DNA of 64,000 nt from Nocardia higoensis (lineage in GTDB: Bacteria > Actinomycetota > Actinomycetes > Mycobacteriales > Mycobacteriaceae): positions 124,001 to 188,000 of the forward strand of contig NZ_JADLQN010000006.1 of NCBI RefSeq assembly GCF_015477835.1, read 5' to 3'. Below the pieces are notes generated by a model. That model made no database searches. It saw only the letters and a program-made list of their open reading frames with translations, and had not been told where the DNA came from. Positions 24,404-32,240 of this stretch are shown piece by piece. Each line of letters opens with the position of its first letter. The stretch's first letter is position 1. A program made the position numbers and the translations under genes.

Positions 24404-25071
24404 GACGCTCGTGCGCCGGCCGCGCCGTCGAAGGCGAGGACCTCGCGCAGGACCCGCAGGGGCGAGACCCGGCGGCGTACGGCCAGGAAGGCCGCCATGT
24501 GGGCCGCGCCGATGATGTAGCCGCCGCCGATGATCGCTTCGTCGAGCACGCGGCTGCCGGGCACGGCCTGCCCCCGCAGCCGGCGGATCAGCGCCTCGGC
24601 AGTGTTGCCCGAGACGTTCATCACCGTCATGACGCGCACGATGGTGTCGAGGTCCCGGACCTGCTGGGGCGTGTAGTGCTGCCGGAGTTCGTGCTCGAGC
24701 CGGGCGTCGGCGGGACCGAGTGCGGCCGCAGCGCGACTCTGACCCCAGACGACGGCGATCAGGCGATCGTCGGTCGTCGTTGCCGGGTCGAGGCCGACCA
24801 GCTCGGCCAGCGCGTCGCGATCGGCTCCCGCTGCGATGGCGGCCCCGTTGTGCACGTAGGCGCAGAACTTGCAGTCGTTGACCATGGCCACGGCGAACAT
24901 CACCTGCTCGCGCAGCAGCGGATCGATGCGTTCGGGACGCCACGCGCGCCCTGCGTCAGGCCCGCGGCGTGCGACCTGGACCACCTCGCGGCTGAGCTGC
25001 GGAAGGGTGTAGGTGCGCTTGCGGAACGGCGCCGCCATCGGGTTCGCGCTCGATGGTGCGGTGCGGGTCAT
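24400..25071 (-). CDS. Carboxymuconolactone decarboxylase (AhpD-like) family protein
   Basis: This is a 223-aa protein. I choose the ATG at 25071, which has GGAGGCGAC in front. The active site CKFCAYVHNGAAIAAG near residue 70 has the CxxC-x3-His arrangement of AhpD-type thiol reductases. It is all-helical with a C-terminal part (IIGGGYIIGAAHMAAFLAVR) that may touch the membrane. As the first gene of the operon with GMC 2, it may handle peroxide or electrons produced by the flavoenzyme; this is inference. The TetR gene at 25310 is divergent. Confidence 0.8.
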   Translation of the reverse strand: MTRTAPSSANPMAAPFRKRTYTLPQLSREVVQVARRGPDAGRAWRPERIDPLLREQVMFAVAMVNDCKFCAYVHNGAAIAAGADRDALAELVGLDPATTTDDRLIAVVWGQSRAAAALGPADARLEHELRQHYTPQQVRDLDTIVRVMTVMNVSGNTAEALIRRLRGQAVPGSRVLDEAIIGGGYIIGAAHMAAFLAVRRRVSPLRVLREVLAFDGAAGARAS

Positions 25072-25099
25072 GTCGCCTCCGAGGGTCGTCGGCACTGAC

Positions 25100-25140
25100 A
25101 CGCGCGTCGGCAACGGTTGATCACCGCTGCCGACGCGCGT
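25100..25140. promoter_or_regulatory. 13-bp inverted repeat upstream of the CMD-GMC 2 operon
   Basis: ACGCGCGTCGGCA (25100-25112) pairs perfectly with TGCCGACGCGCGT (25128-25140) across 15 bases. It lies 29 to 69 bases before the CMD start. It could be a leader hairpin or an operator for the TetR protein at 25310. There is no T tract, so a terminator is unlikely. Confidence 0.55.
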
Positions 25141-25309
25141 GGCTGTCAGCGCTCTGAGTCATCAGTGTTCCGTGGTCGGTCGGCACCGGCCGGTCACGAC
25201 TTGTTATCAGTGATTACATTGTGATCGACGATCGAACTGTATGCGCCATTGGCGTAGGGTGTCAATCGGGAAACGACCGGATGCAGCGGCGAAACGGAGG
25301 TGGGCGTCC

Positions 25310-26071
25310 ATGTCGGCATCGGCTGAGGAACCCTCGCGGCGCGATGTCAGGCGGCAGGAGACCATCGAGGAGATCAAATCCCGGGCCCGTCGGCAGTTGG
25401 CCGAACGCGGGGCCGGTGGGCTCTCGCTACGGGCGGTCGCCAGGGATATGCGGATGTCGTCGGCGGCGATCTATCGCTACTTCGCGAACCAATCGGACCT
25501 GATCGGCGCGCTGTGCGTCGACGCCTATCTGGCGCTGGGCGACGAATTCGAGGCCGTCCGCGACCGCAGCGTCGCCGACGATCCGAGCGCGCAGTGCTGG
25601 GCGATCGGCCAGGCCGCCAGGCAATGGGCGCTGCGCAACAGCCAGGACTTCGCGCTGATCTTCGGAACGCCCATCGCCGGGTATCACGCCGCCGAGTCGG
25701 TCACCGGCCCCGCCGCGGGGCGCGCCGCCTCGATCCCCCTGCTGGCGTACGCCGCCGCGGTCGACGCCGGTGCGGCCGACCTCGATCGGTGCATCGTTCC
25801 CGACACCGTCGAGCCCGGCGAACTGGGTGTCTATCTGCTGACGGCGCACCCCTCCGGAACGCCCATCGGCATGGCGGCGGACCGGCTCGCCCGGATGGCC
25901 GCTGTCGGACTCAACGCGTGGGCGTCGATCCTGGGATTCCTCACCTCCGAACAGTTCGGCAACCTGCCCCGCCTGATCACCAACGTCGACGACCTGTACG
26001 ACGCTCATCTGCGAACGGTCATGCGCGACATGGGTTTTCAGCCAGAGGTCATCGAGGCCCACGCGCGCTAG
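25310..26071 (+). CDS. TetR-family regulator with WHG-type ligand domain
   Basis: This is a 253-aa protein with its ATG at 25310 preceded by GGAGGTGGGCGTCC. The HTH (KSRARRQLAERGAGGLSLRA, VARDMRMSSAAIYRYFANQS) is at residues 20-65. The C-terminal domain contains WALRNSQDFALIFGTPIAGY near 115 and WASILGFLTSEQFG near 205, as in the TetR_C_33/WHG group. It is divergent from the CMD-GMC 2-partner operon with 238 bases between, so it probably controls it. Its TAG stop overlaps the eutC stop from the other strand (CTAG). Confidence 0.85.
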   Translation: MSASAEEPSRRDVRRQETIEEIKSRARRQLAERGAGGLSLRAVARDMRMSSAAIYRYFANQSDLIGALCVDAYLALGDEFEAVRDRSVADDPSAQCWAIGQAARQWALRNSQDFALIFGTPIAGYHAAESVTGPAAGRAASIPLLAYAAAVDAGAADLDRCIVPDTVEPGELGVYLLTAHPSGTPIGMAADRLARMAAVGLNAWASILGFLTSEQFGNLPRLITNVDDLYDAHLRTVMRDMGFQPEVIEAHAR

Positions 26072-26886
26072 GGCAGTTGCGGCGCTGCGGGGGAGTTGTC
26101 CTTCAAGGCGACTCCCGATGCCCCGAGCGCTCTGGCTCCGCCGATCAGGTTCCACGCGATGCTGGCGGCGGCCTCGTAGCTCTGCCCCTCCGGCGGATGG
26201 ATGTTGGAGACGCAGTTGCGCTCGGAGTCCAGCCGGCCGGGGGTGGGGCGATAGGTCAGGTACACGCTGAGACTGTTCGCGACGGACAGGCCGGGGCGTT
26301 CGCCGATGATCGTCAGCATCGTCTCCACGCCCAGCGCCGCGCCCACGTGGTCACCGAGGGCCACCCTGGCCTGCGTGGCGATCACGGGCTCAGCGATGGT
26401 GAGCGCGCCGTCGTTGCCCCGCAGCAGTGCCGCCACCAGCGGAATCGCGTGCTCGGCCACCGCGGTCGCGGACAGGCCGTCCGCGATGAGGATCCCGACA
26501 TCCGCTCCCTGGCGTTCGATGCCTTCCAGCGAGGACGGCACCCGGCCGAGGTCGGGCCGTCGCAGGTACTCGGCACGGTCGGCGGCGCGACTGGTGACGT
26601 GGTGACCCGGTCCCAGCCCGAGGCGTGCCAGCCCGGACCGGATGTCCTCGACCGGCAGCGGCGAGTGGACGGCGTCTCGCGCCGCGGCGTGTGCGGCCTG
26701 GAAGTCGAGGACTTCGGCGGTGGACAGGGCATACCCGGTGCGCGCGAGACCGATTCGCGCCTGGGTCAGCGGCCGGATGCCGGACCAGGGGTCGGATCCG
26801 GTGCCTGCCGGATCGAAGCGGCCGGATGGTTCCGAGTGGACGGTCGGATTCGAGTGGCCGGACGGATCGGAGCGATCGGGGCTCAT
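26068..26886 (-). CDS. eutC: Ethanolamine ammonia-lyase small subunit
   Basis: This is a 272-aa protein with its ATG at 26886 overlapping the eutB stop (ATGA). The conserved parts of EutC are all present: LTQARIGLARTGYALSTAEV, LLRGNDGALTIAEPVIATQA (quoted in pieces), RVALGDHVGAALGVETMLTI, IIGERPGLSVANSLSVYLTY, CVSNIHPPEG and YEAAASIAWNLI. A 40-residue Ser/Asp-rich N-terminal extension is normal in actinobacteria. With EutB it forms the adenosylcobalamin-dependent lyase that splits ethanolamine into acetaldehyde and ammonia in the cytosol. It converges with the TetR gene. Confidence 0.95.
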   Translation of the reverse strand: MSPDRSDPSGHSNPTVHSEPSGRFDPAGTGSDPWSGIRPLTQARIGLARTGYALSTAEVLDFQAAHAAARDAVHSPLPVEDIRSGLARLGLGPGHHVTSRAADRAEYLRRPDLGRVPSSLEGIERQGADVGILIADGLSATAVAEHAIPLVAALLRGNDGALTIAEPVIATQARVALGDHVGAALGVETMLTIIGERPGLSVANSLSVYLTYRPTPGRLDSERNCVSNIHPPEGQSYEAAASIAWNLIGGARALGASGVALKDNSPAAPQLP

Positions 26887-28286
26887 GCGGTCAGGCTCCG
26901 CAGCGGAGAGTGTTCCAGGTCCATCGGGCGCACCCGGCCCTGTCCGTCCGCCAGGCCGATGCGCTGCATCCATTGCTCGAACTCGGGCGCCGCTCGAAGT
27001 CCGAGCACGTTGCGCGCGTACAGCGCGTCGTTGAACGACAGGCTCTGATAGCCGAGCATCACGTCGTCGGCGCCGGGGACCGTGATCACGAAGGCGGTTC
27101 CGGCGAGCGCCAGCACGCTGAGCAGCACATCCATGTCGTTCTGGTCGGCTTCGGCGTGATTGGTGTAGCAGACGTCGACGCCCATCGGCAGGCCGAGGAG
27201 CTTGCCGCAGAACAGATCCTCGAGCCCGGCGCGGGTGATCTGCTTGCCGTCGAACAGGTACTCCGGGCCGATGAAGCCGACCACGGTGTTGACCAGCAGG
27301 GGGTCGAAGGCGCGTGCGACGCCGTAGGCGCGGGCCTCCAGGGTCTGCTGGTCGACCGGTACGCCGCCGACGCCCAGATGCGCTCCCGCCGACAGCGCCG
27401 ATCCTTGTCCGGTCTCGAAATACATGACGTTGTTCCCGACGCTTCCGCGATTCAGCGAGCGACCGGCCTCGGCGGCTTCGGCGAGCAGGGACAGCGTGAT
27501 GCCGAACGAGGTGTTGGCGCCCTCGGTGCCCGCGATCGACTGGAAGATCAGGTCGACGGGCGCTTGCCGCTCGATCAGCTCGAGGGTGGTGGTGACATGC
27601 GAGAGCACGCACGACTGCATCGGGATGTCGTAGCGGAGCCGGATGTCGTCCAGCATCGTCAGCAGCTGCCCGGTGGCGTGCGGGGAGTCGGTGGCGGGGT
27701 TGACGCCGACCACGGCGTCGCCCGCGCCGAGCAGCAGACCGTCGAGAATGCCCGCGGCGATGCCACGCGGATCGTCGGTGGGGTGGTTGGGCTGCAGGCG
27801 CGTGGCCAGCCTGCCCGGCAGGCCGATGGTGGTGCGGAACGCGGTCTCGATCGACAGGACGCGGCTGACCGCGATGAGGTCCTGGTTGCGCATGAGCTTG
27901 CTTACCGCGGCGACCATTTCGGGCGTGAGGCCCGGCGAGACGTGTGCGATCCGCTCGCCTCCATCCGCCTCGCACACCCGTGCCAGCAGCCAGTCCCGGA
28001 ACTCGCCGACCGTCAGATGGCCGACCGGGGCGAAAGCCTCGCGGTCGTGGGTGTCGATGATCAGCCGGGTCACTTCGTCGGACTCGTAGGGCACGACCAT
28101 CTCGTCGAGGAACAGCCGCAGCGGAAGGTCCGCCAGGACGTGCGCTGCCGCGGCCCGTTCCGCGTCCGACTCCGCCGCGCACCCGGCGAGCTGGTCGCCG
28201 GAGCGCAGGGGCGTCGCCTTGGCCAGCACCTCGGTGAGCGTGCCGAATTGATAGGTATGGCCTCGCGCGGTGTGCTGATATGTCAT
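26883..28286 (-). CDS. eutB: Ethanolamine ammonia-lyase large subunit
   Basis: This is a 467-aa protein with its ATG at 28286 overlapping the permease stop. EutB hallmarks are HTYQFGTLTEVLAKATPLRS, RLFLDEMVVPYESDEVTRLI, QPNHPTDDPRGIAAGILDGL, VGVNPATDS, IAGTEGANTSFGI and VCYTNHAEADQNDMD. It carries the substrate and radical site of the B12-dependent lyase. The operon has no microcompartment shell genes, no EutA reactivase and no aldehyde dehydrogenase nearby. Ethanolamine is therefore probably used as a nitrogen source with acetaldehyde handled elsewhere. Confidence 0.97.
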   Translation of the reverse strand: MTYQHTARGHTYQFGTLTEVLAKATPLRSGDQLAGCAAESDAERAAAAHVLADLPLRLFLDEMVVPYESDEVTRLIIDTHDREAFAPVGHLTVGEFRDWLLARVCEADGGERIAHVSPGLTPEMVAAVSKLMRNQDLIAVSRVLSIETAFRTTIGLPGRLATRLQPNHPTDDPRGIAAGILDGLLLGAGDAVVGVNPATDSPHATGQLLTMLDDIRLRYDIPMQSCVLSHVTTTLELIERQAPVDLIFQSIAGTEGANTSFGITLSLLAEAAEAGRSLNRGSVGNNVMYFETGQGSALSAGAHLGVGGVPVDQQTLEARAYGVARAFDPLLVNTVVGFIGPEYLFDGKQITRAGLEDLFCGKLLGLPMGVDVCYTNHAEADQNDMDVLLSVLALAGTAFVITVPGADDVMLGYQSLSFNDALYARNVLGLRAAPEFEQWMQRIGLADGQGRVRPMDLEHSPLRSLTA

Positions 28287-29704
28287 CGAAGTTCGTCTTC
28301 CGCGGCGGCCAGCGCGGCGAATTCCTCGTCGGGGGAGCTGGCGACCAGTCGAGTCCGGCTGTAGAGAGCAAAATACAGCATGAACAGCGCGAATACGATC
28401 ACGCAGCCGAAGGCCGCGGTGGAGTCGACCAGGAAGGTCGCGATGACCGACAGGACGGCGATCACCAGCGCGAAGCCCGCCGTGACGAGGCCGCCGGGCG
28501 TCCGGTAGGGCCGGTCCATGCCTGGTTCCCTGACCCGCAGCACGATGTGGCTGATCATCATCAGCACGTAACTCAGCGCCGCGCCGAACACGGCCATGTT
28601 GAGCAGCGTCGCGCCGTTGCCGAAGATCGACAGCACGAAACCGATGACGCCGGGAACGATCAACGCCAGGGCGGGAGCCTTGCGGGAGTTGGTGACCGAC
28701 AGCCCGCGCGGCAGATAGCCCGCGCGCGAGAGCGCGAACAGCTGGCGCGAGTAGGCGAAGATGATCGAGAAGAAACTGGCGATCAGGCCCGTGAGGCCGA
28801 TGTAGTTAACGACCGTGGCCGCTGTGCCGGTGCCCAGCGCTTCCACCAGCGGATTGCCGGAGGCCTGCATCGCCGCCGCGCCACCGGCTCCCGGCACGAG
28901 AATCAGCACCATCGCGCCGGTCACGACCAGGACCGCCATCGCCGCGATGATGCCTCGCGGGACATTGCGCGCGGGATCCCGCGCTTCCTCCGCGGCGAGC
29001 GGAACGCCTTCGACGGCGAGGAAGAACCAGATCGCGAAGGGCAGCGCCGACCAGATCCCGAGGTAGCCGAACGGCAGGAACTCGCTCGCGCCCGCGGCGT
29101 CGGGGTCCGGCGCGATGTCGGTCAGGTTCGAGAAGGAGAAGCTGCCGATGCTCGCGATCGCGAAGATCACCAGACCGACGAGGGCGATCGCCGTGATGAC
29201 GAACATCGCCTTGAGCGCTTCACCGACGCCGGCCAGGTGGATGCCGACGAAGATCACGTAGACGGCCAGGTAGACCCACCAGCCGTCGACGATGCCGAAC
29301 AATCCGAGCGATTCGACGTAGGCGCCGATGAAGGTGGCGATCGCGGCGGGCGCGATCGAATACTCGATCAGCACCGCCGTCCCGGTGGCGAATCCGCCCC
29401 ACGGGCCCAGCGCCCGGCGAGCGAAGGTGTAGCCGCCGCCCGCTGTCGGCAGGGCGGCCGACATCTCCGCCATGCTCAGCACCATCGCGGCGTACATGGC
29501 CGCGATCACGACCGTCGCGACGAGCAGCCCGCCGAAGCCGCCTTCGCCCAGGCCGAAATTCCAGCCGGAGTAGTCGCCGCTGATCACGTAGCTGACGCCG
29601 AGTCCGGCCAGCAGCACCCAGCCCGCCGTTCCGGTGCGCAGCATCCTTTTGCTGAGGTAATGGTGGTCGGTTCCTGCTCCGGTCTCATCAGGTGTGGTGA
29701 CCAT
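28283..29704 (-). CDS. eat: Ethanolamine permease (APC superfamily)
   Basis: This is a 473-aa protein from the ATG at 29704, which has GAGGAG 9 bases upstream; a GTG at 29764 is in frame but lies beyond a hairpin. There are about 12 membrane segments, with the APC signature GWVLLAGLGVSYVISGDYSG at the N-terminus (the phrase S-G-D-Y-S-G-W-N-F is typical of ethanolamine permeases). It is the first gene of the permease-eutB-eutC operon, with 4-base overlaps at each junction. It imports ethanolamine across the cytoplasmic membrane. Confidence 0.92.
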   Translation of the reverse strand: MVTTPDETGAGTDHHYLSKRMLRTGTAGWVLLAGLGVSYVISGDYSGWNFGLGEGGFGGLLVATVVIAAMYAAMVLSMAEMSAALPTAGGGYTFARRALGPWGGFATGTAVLIEYSIAPAAIATFIGAYVESLGLFGIVDGWWVYLAVYVIFVGIHLAGVGEALKAMFVITAIALVGLVIFAIASIGSFSFSNLTDIAPDPDAAGASEFLPFGYLGIWSALPFAIWFFLAVEGVPLAAEEARDPARNVPRGIIAAMAVLVVTGAMVLILVPGAGGAAAMQASGNPLVEALGTGTAATVVNYIGLTGLIASFFSIIFAYSRQLFALSRAGYLPRGLSVTNSRKAPALALIVPGVIGFVLSIFGNGATLLNMAVFGAALSYVLMMISHIVLRVREPGMDRPYRTPGGLVTAGFALVIAVLSVIATFLVDSTAAFGCVIVFALFMLYFALYSRTRLVASSPDEEFAALAAAEDELR

Positions 29705-29730
29705 CTGGCTGCTCCTCGAACAGTGTCTAT

Positions 29731-29756
29731 CCCGCCGAGATTTCCATCTCGGCGGG
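29731..29756. promoter_or_regulatory. Perfect 10-bp inverted repeat in the leader of the ethanolamine operon
   Basis: CCCGCCGAGA (29731-29740) and TCTCGGCGGG (29747-29756) are separated by TTTCCA, 27 bases before the permease start. It could be an operator or an attenuating hairpin. No obvious ethanolamine two-component or XRE gene adjoins the operon directly. Confidence 0.55.
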
Positions 29757-29843
29757 TTCGACACGCGGCTTTTCCGACAGCGCGAGGGTAGAGAGCCGGT
29801 GTTTCACAACACTTGCGCGCGTGTTTCGGCTTCGGACACCTCG

Positions 29844-29886
29844 GGCGGTGCCGGCACCCTCCTTCCGGAAAAGAGGGGGCCGGCAC
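29844..29886 (-). terminator. Probable terminator of the AhpD-like gene
   Basis: CGGTGCCGGC (29844-29853) pairs with GCCGGCACCG (29877-29886), with a partly self-complementary loop. It lies 20 bases after the AhpD-like stop (minus strand). It has no T tract, as is usual in high-GC actinobacteria. Confidence 0.6.
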
Positions 29887-29905
29887 CGATGGTCCCGGAA
29901 TCCGC

Positions 29906-30448
29906 CTACTTCGCGGTGAGCCGGACGCGGTCGAAGTCGACCGGTACGTCGAGGGCGAGGTTGATGTAGTTGGTGAACACGTTCAACGCGACGTGGGCGA
30001 TCGTCTCGACGATGTCCTCGGAGGTCAGGCCCGCGTCGCGCGCGGATCGCACGGCGTCGGCGTCGATCTGCCCGCGCTGGTCGACGAGTTCGGTGGCCAG
30101 CGTCAGGATCGCGGCGGTCCTGGGGTCGGCCGAGTAGCCCTTCTGGGCCTCGGTCATCTCCTCGGCGGTGGCACCGGCCTTCTTGCCGAGCAGCGTGTGG
30201 GCCGACAGGCAGTAGTCGCAGCGGTTGCGGTCGGCGACGGCCACCGCGATCTGTTCGCCGATCTTGGCGCCGAGGGTGCCCGCGCCGAGAGCGCCGAAGC
30301 TGCCCCACATGCTCTGCAGTGCCGCCGGAGAGTTGGCGACGGCCTTGAACATGTTGGGCACGAAGCCGAACGCGCCGTGGATCTGATCGAGCACGTCGCC
30401 GCGCTCGTCGGTGACGTCTTCGGTGGTGAGCAGGTCGACACGGGACAT
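29906..30448 (-). CDS. AhpD-like carboxymuconolactone decarboxylase family protein
   Basis: This is a 180-aa all-helical protein. The start is taken at the ATG at 30448 with AAAGGAAC upstream. The active site CDYCLSAHTLLGKKAG near residue 80 has the CxxC-x3-His motif of AhpD peroxidase-reductase proteins. The N-terminal phrase IHGAFGFVPNMFKAVANSPA is typical of the 'peroxidase-related enzyme' group. It is probably a thiol-dependent antioxidant. A palindrome 130-148 bases upstream (30578-30596) is nearly identical to one in front of the MarR gene at 33164, so that MarR is the likely regulator. Confidence 0.88.
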   Translation of the reverse strand: MSRVDLLTTEDVTDERGDVLDQIHGAFGFVPNMFKAVANSPAALQSMWGSFGALGAGTLGAKIGEQIAVAVADRNRCDYCLSAHTLLGKKAGATAEEMTEAQKGYSADPRTAAILTLATELVDQRGQIDADAVRSARDAGLTSEDIVETIAHVALNVFTNYINLALDVPVDFDRVRLTAK

Positions 30449-30577
30449 GGGGGTGTTCCTTTCGGGGGACTGATCGACGGCCGGAGCGGCCGTGGAACTC
30501 GCGGTGGCCCGCACGGCAGGTGGGGTCTGGGCGTCGTCGGCACCTGGACCCCATTTCCGTAGCGGGCGTGCTCATAG

Positions 30578-30596
30578 TAGGTAGGACTCCTACCTA
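30578..30596. promoter_or_regulatory. MarR-type operator upstream of the AhpD-like gene
   Basis: TAGGTAGGACTCCTACCTA is an inverted repeat of two 9-base halves around one base. The same half-site pattern (TAGGTAGGA / TCCTAT) occurs at 33773-33792 before the MarR gene, three kilobases away. The surrounding bases (ATTTGTCAA) may be promoter. Confidence 0.8.
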
Positions 30597-30704
30597 TTTG
30601 TCAACAGGGGAGGTCGAAACACCTGGTAGGACGCGCTCGTCCCGTGGTGGACCTCTGGTGTGCGCTGCGCCGAGGGGATTTCGGCGGGGATGCCGCTCCG
30701 GGTG

Positions 30705-31292
30705 TCAGGCGGTCGGGCCGCAGGGCCGCGGGCTGTGTCCGGTCGACGCGCCGTCGTCGTCGCCACGGTCGTGCACGACAACCAGCAGCGTCGCTCGCGG
30801 TGTCGAGATCGATCGCACGCGGTGGGGTGTGTCGGAGTGGAAATACAGGCTGTCGCCCTCGTCGAGTCGAAGCGTCTGGTTGGGAACGGTGACCTCCACC
30901 GCTCCGGACCGCACGAAGATGAATTCCTCGCCGGAGTGTTCCATGAACGGTGAGTCGGGTTCGGTGGTCGGATGCACGATGAACGGCTGCATCGCCTTGC
31001 GTCGCATGCGTGTCGCGATCGGGTCGTACGTTGCGGCCGAAGCGGATTCGTCGACCACCGCGCGTTCGTCGCGGCGCTCCATGGTCATCGCCGAGTCGTC
31101 GGCCTTGTCGGAGAACAGCAGGCTCACGTCGGTGTCGAGCGCATCGGCGATCGCGAGTGCCACCGCGATCGACGGAGTGCTCAAGCCGCGTTCGATCTTC
31201 GACAGGTAGCTCTTGGTCAGCCCCGTGCGATCGGCGAGGGCCTCCAGTGTCAAGCCTGCTCGCCGGCGGTGCGTCCTGAGAAACGCCGCCAT
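30705..31292 (-). CDS. XRE-family regulator with cupin domain
   Basis: This is a 195-aa protein. I take the ATG at 31292 (AGGAGAAGTGACG upstream). Residues 1-65 are an XRE HTH (MAAFLRTHRRRAGLTLEALA, DRTGLTKSYLSKIERGLSTP). Residues 105-175 are a cupin (EEFIFVRSGAVEVTVPNQTL, GDSLYFHSDTPHRVRSI). This group includes SutR/PuuR-type regulators that sense small metabolites. It is divergent from the class II aldolase gene with 121 bases between, which contain two direct repeats, so it probably regulates the aldolase/DapA-like pair. Confidence 0.85.
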   Translation of the reverse strand: MAAFLRTHRRRAGLTLEALADRTGLTKSYLSKIERGLSTPSIAVALAIADALDTDVSLLFSDKADDSAMTMERRDERAVVDESASAATYDPIATRMRRKAMQPFIVHPTTEPDSPFMEHSGEEFIFVRSGAVEVTVPNQTLRLDEGDSLYFHSDTPHRVRSISTPRATLLVVVHDRGDDDGASTGHSPRPCGPTA

Positions 31293-31359
31293 CGTCACTT
31301 CTCCTTCGTTCTGTCCCGATTCGTGTCACGAATAGTAACAAGGTTGCGTTTAGGAAACC

Positions 31360-31395
31360 TTGTGTCCTATCGTCACCGTTGTGTCCTATCGGACA
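31360..31395. promoter_or_regulatory. Tandem direct repeats upstream of the aldolase gene
   Basis: TTGTGTCCTATCG occurs at 31360-31372 and 31379-31391. The second copy continues into TGTCC-TATC-GGACA, a 5-bp inverted repeat. A further pair AAGGTT…AACCTT lies at about 31340-31361. These are candidate sites for the divergent XRE-cupin regulator. Confidence 0.5.
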
Positions 31396-31413
31396 ACGGA
31401 AGGAGAAACGACT

Positions 31414-32217
31414 GTGACAGCCCCCGAACGTGTCGGGACCACGATGAGCCTGGGGAAAGGCGAATTGATGGACGCCGCGAAGAGCGCCATGCTCACCCAG
31501 ATTCCCGAGGCCGGGTGGTCGGACCGGCAGAAGATCGCTCTGACCTGCCGTTCCCTGTTCGACGCCGGCCACGATTCCGGCCTCGCCGGGCAGATCTCGG
31601 CCCGTGGCCGGACTGACGGAACCTTTCTGACCCAGCGCCTCGGTCTCGGCTTCGACGAGATCACCGAGGACAATCTGCTGCTCGTCGATGAGGACCTCGA
31701 GGTGCTCGAAGGCGACGGAATGGCCAATCCCGCCAACCGTTTCCACAGCTGGATCTACCGCGCCCGCCCGGATGTCGGCTGCATCGTGCACACCCACCCG
31801 CTGCATGCCGCGGCGCTGTCGATGCTCGAAGTGCCCCTGCAGGTGTCGCAGATGGACACCACGCCGCTCTACGACGACTGCGCCTTCCTCGCGGACTGGC
31901 CGGGTGTGCCGGTCGGCAACGAAGAGGGCGAGATAATCTCGGCGGCGTTGGGCGACAAACGCGCCATCCTGCTGGCCCATCATGGTCAGCTCGTCGTCGG
32001 CGCCACCATCGAAGAGGCGTGCTCGCTGGCGCACCTGATCGAACGTGCCGCCCGGCTCCAGCTCCTCGCGATGGCCGCGGGCGAGATCAAGCCGCTGCCC
32101 CCGCGCCTGGCCCGCGAAGCCCACGACTGGACGCTGACCCCGCGGCGCAGCGTCGCCAACTTCTCCTACTACGCCCGCAAAGCGCTGCGCTCCCACCCGG
32201 ACGCCGTCAACCAGTGA
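31414..32217 (+). CDS. Class II aldolase/adducin family protein
   Basis: This is a 267-aa protein, with a GTG start at 31414 because AGGAG lies 8 bases upstream; an ATG at 31444 is also in frame. Metal-binding motifs of the family are present: HTHPLHAAALSMLEV near residue 127 and LLAHHGQLVVGATIEEA near 188. The adducin-like AGQISARGRTDGTFLTQRLG region is at the N-terminus. These enzymes perform zinc-dependent aldol cleavage or decarboxylation of sugar- or hydroxy-acid-like compounds. It is followed 23 bases later by a DapA-like lyase, so the pair may act on one catabolic substrate. Confidence 0.88.
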   Translation: MTAPERVGTTMSLGKGELMDAAKSAMLTQIPEAGWSDRQKIALTCRSLFDAGHDSGLAGQISARGRTDGTFLTQRLGLGFDEITEDNLLLVDEDLEVLEGDGMANPANRFHSWIYRARPDVGCIVHTHPLHAAALSMLEVPLQVSQMDTTPLYDDCAFLADWPGVPVGNEEGEIISAALGDKRAILLAHHGQLVVGATIEEACSLAHLIERAARLQLLAMAAGEIKPLPPRLAREAHDWTLTPRRSVANFSYYARKALRSHPDAVNQ

Positions 32218-32240
32218 ACGACTCGAGGAGAACTCAGCTC

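Noticed and set aside
26068..29704. Ethanolamine microcompartment locus
   Set aside because: Only permease, eutB and eutC are present; there are no shell, EutA or aldehyde dehydrogenase genes next to them.
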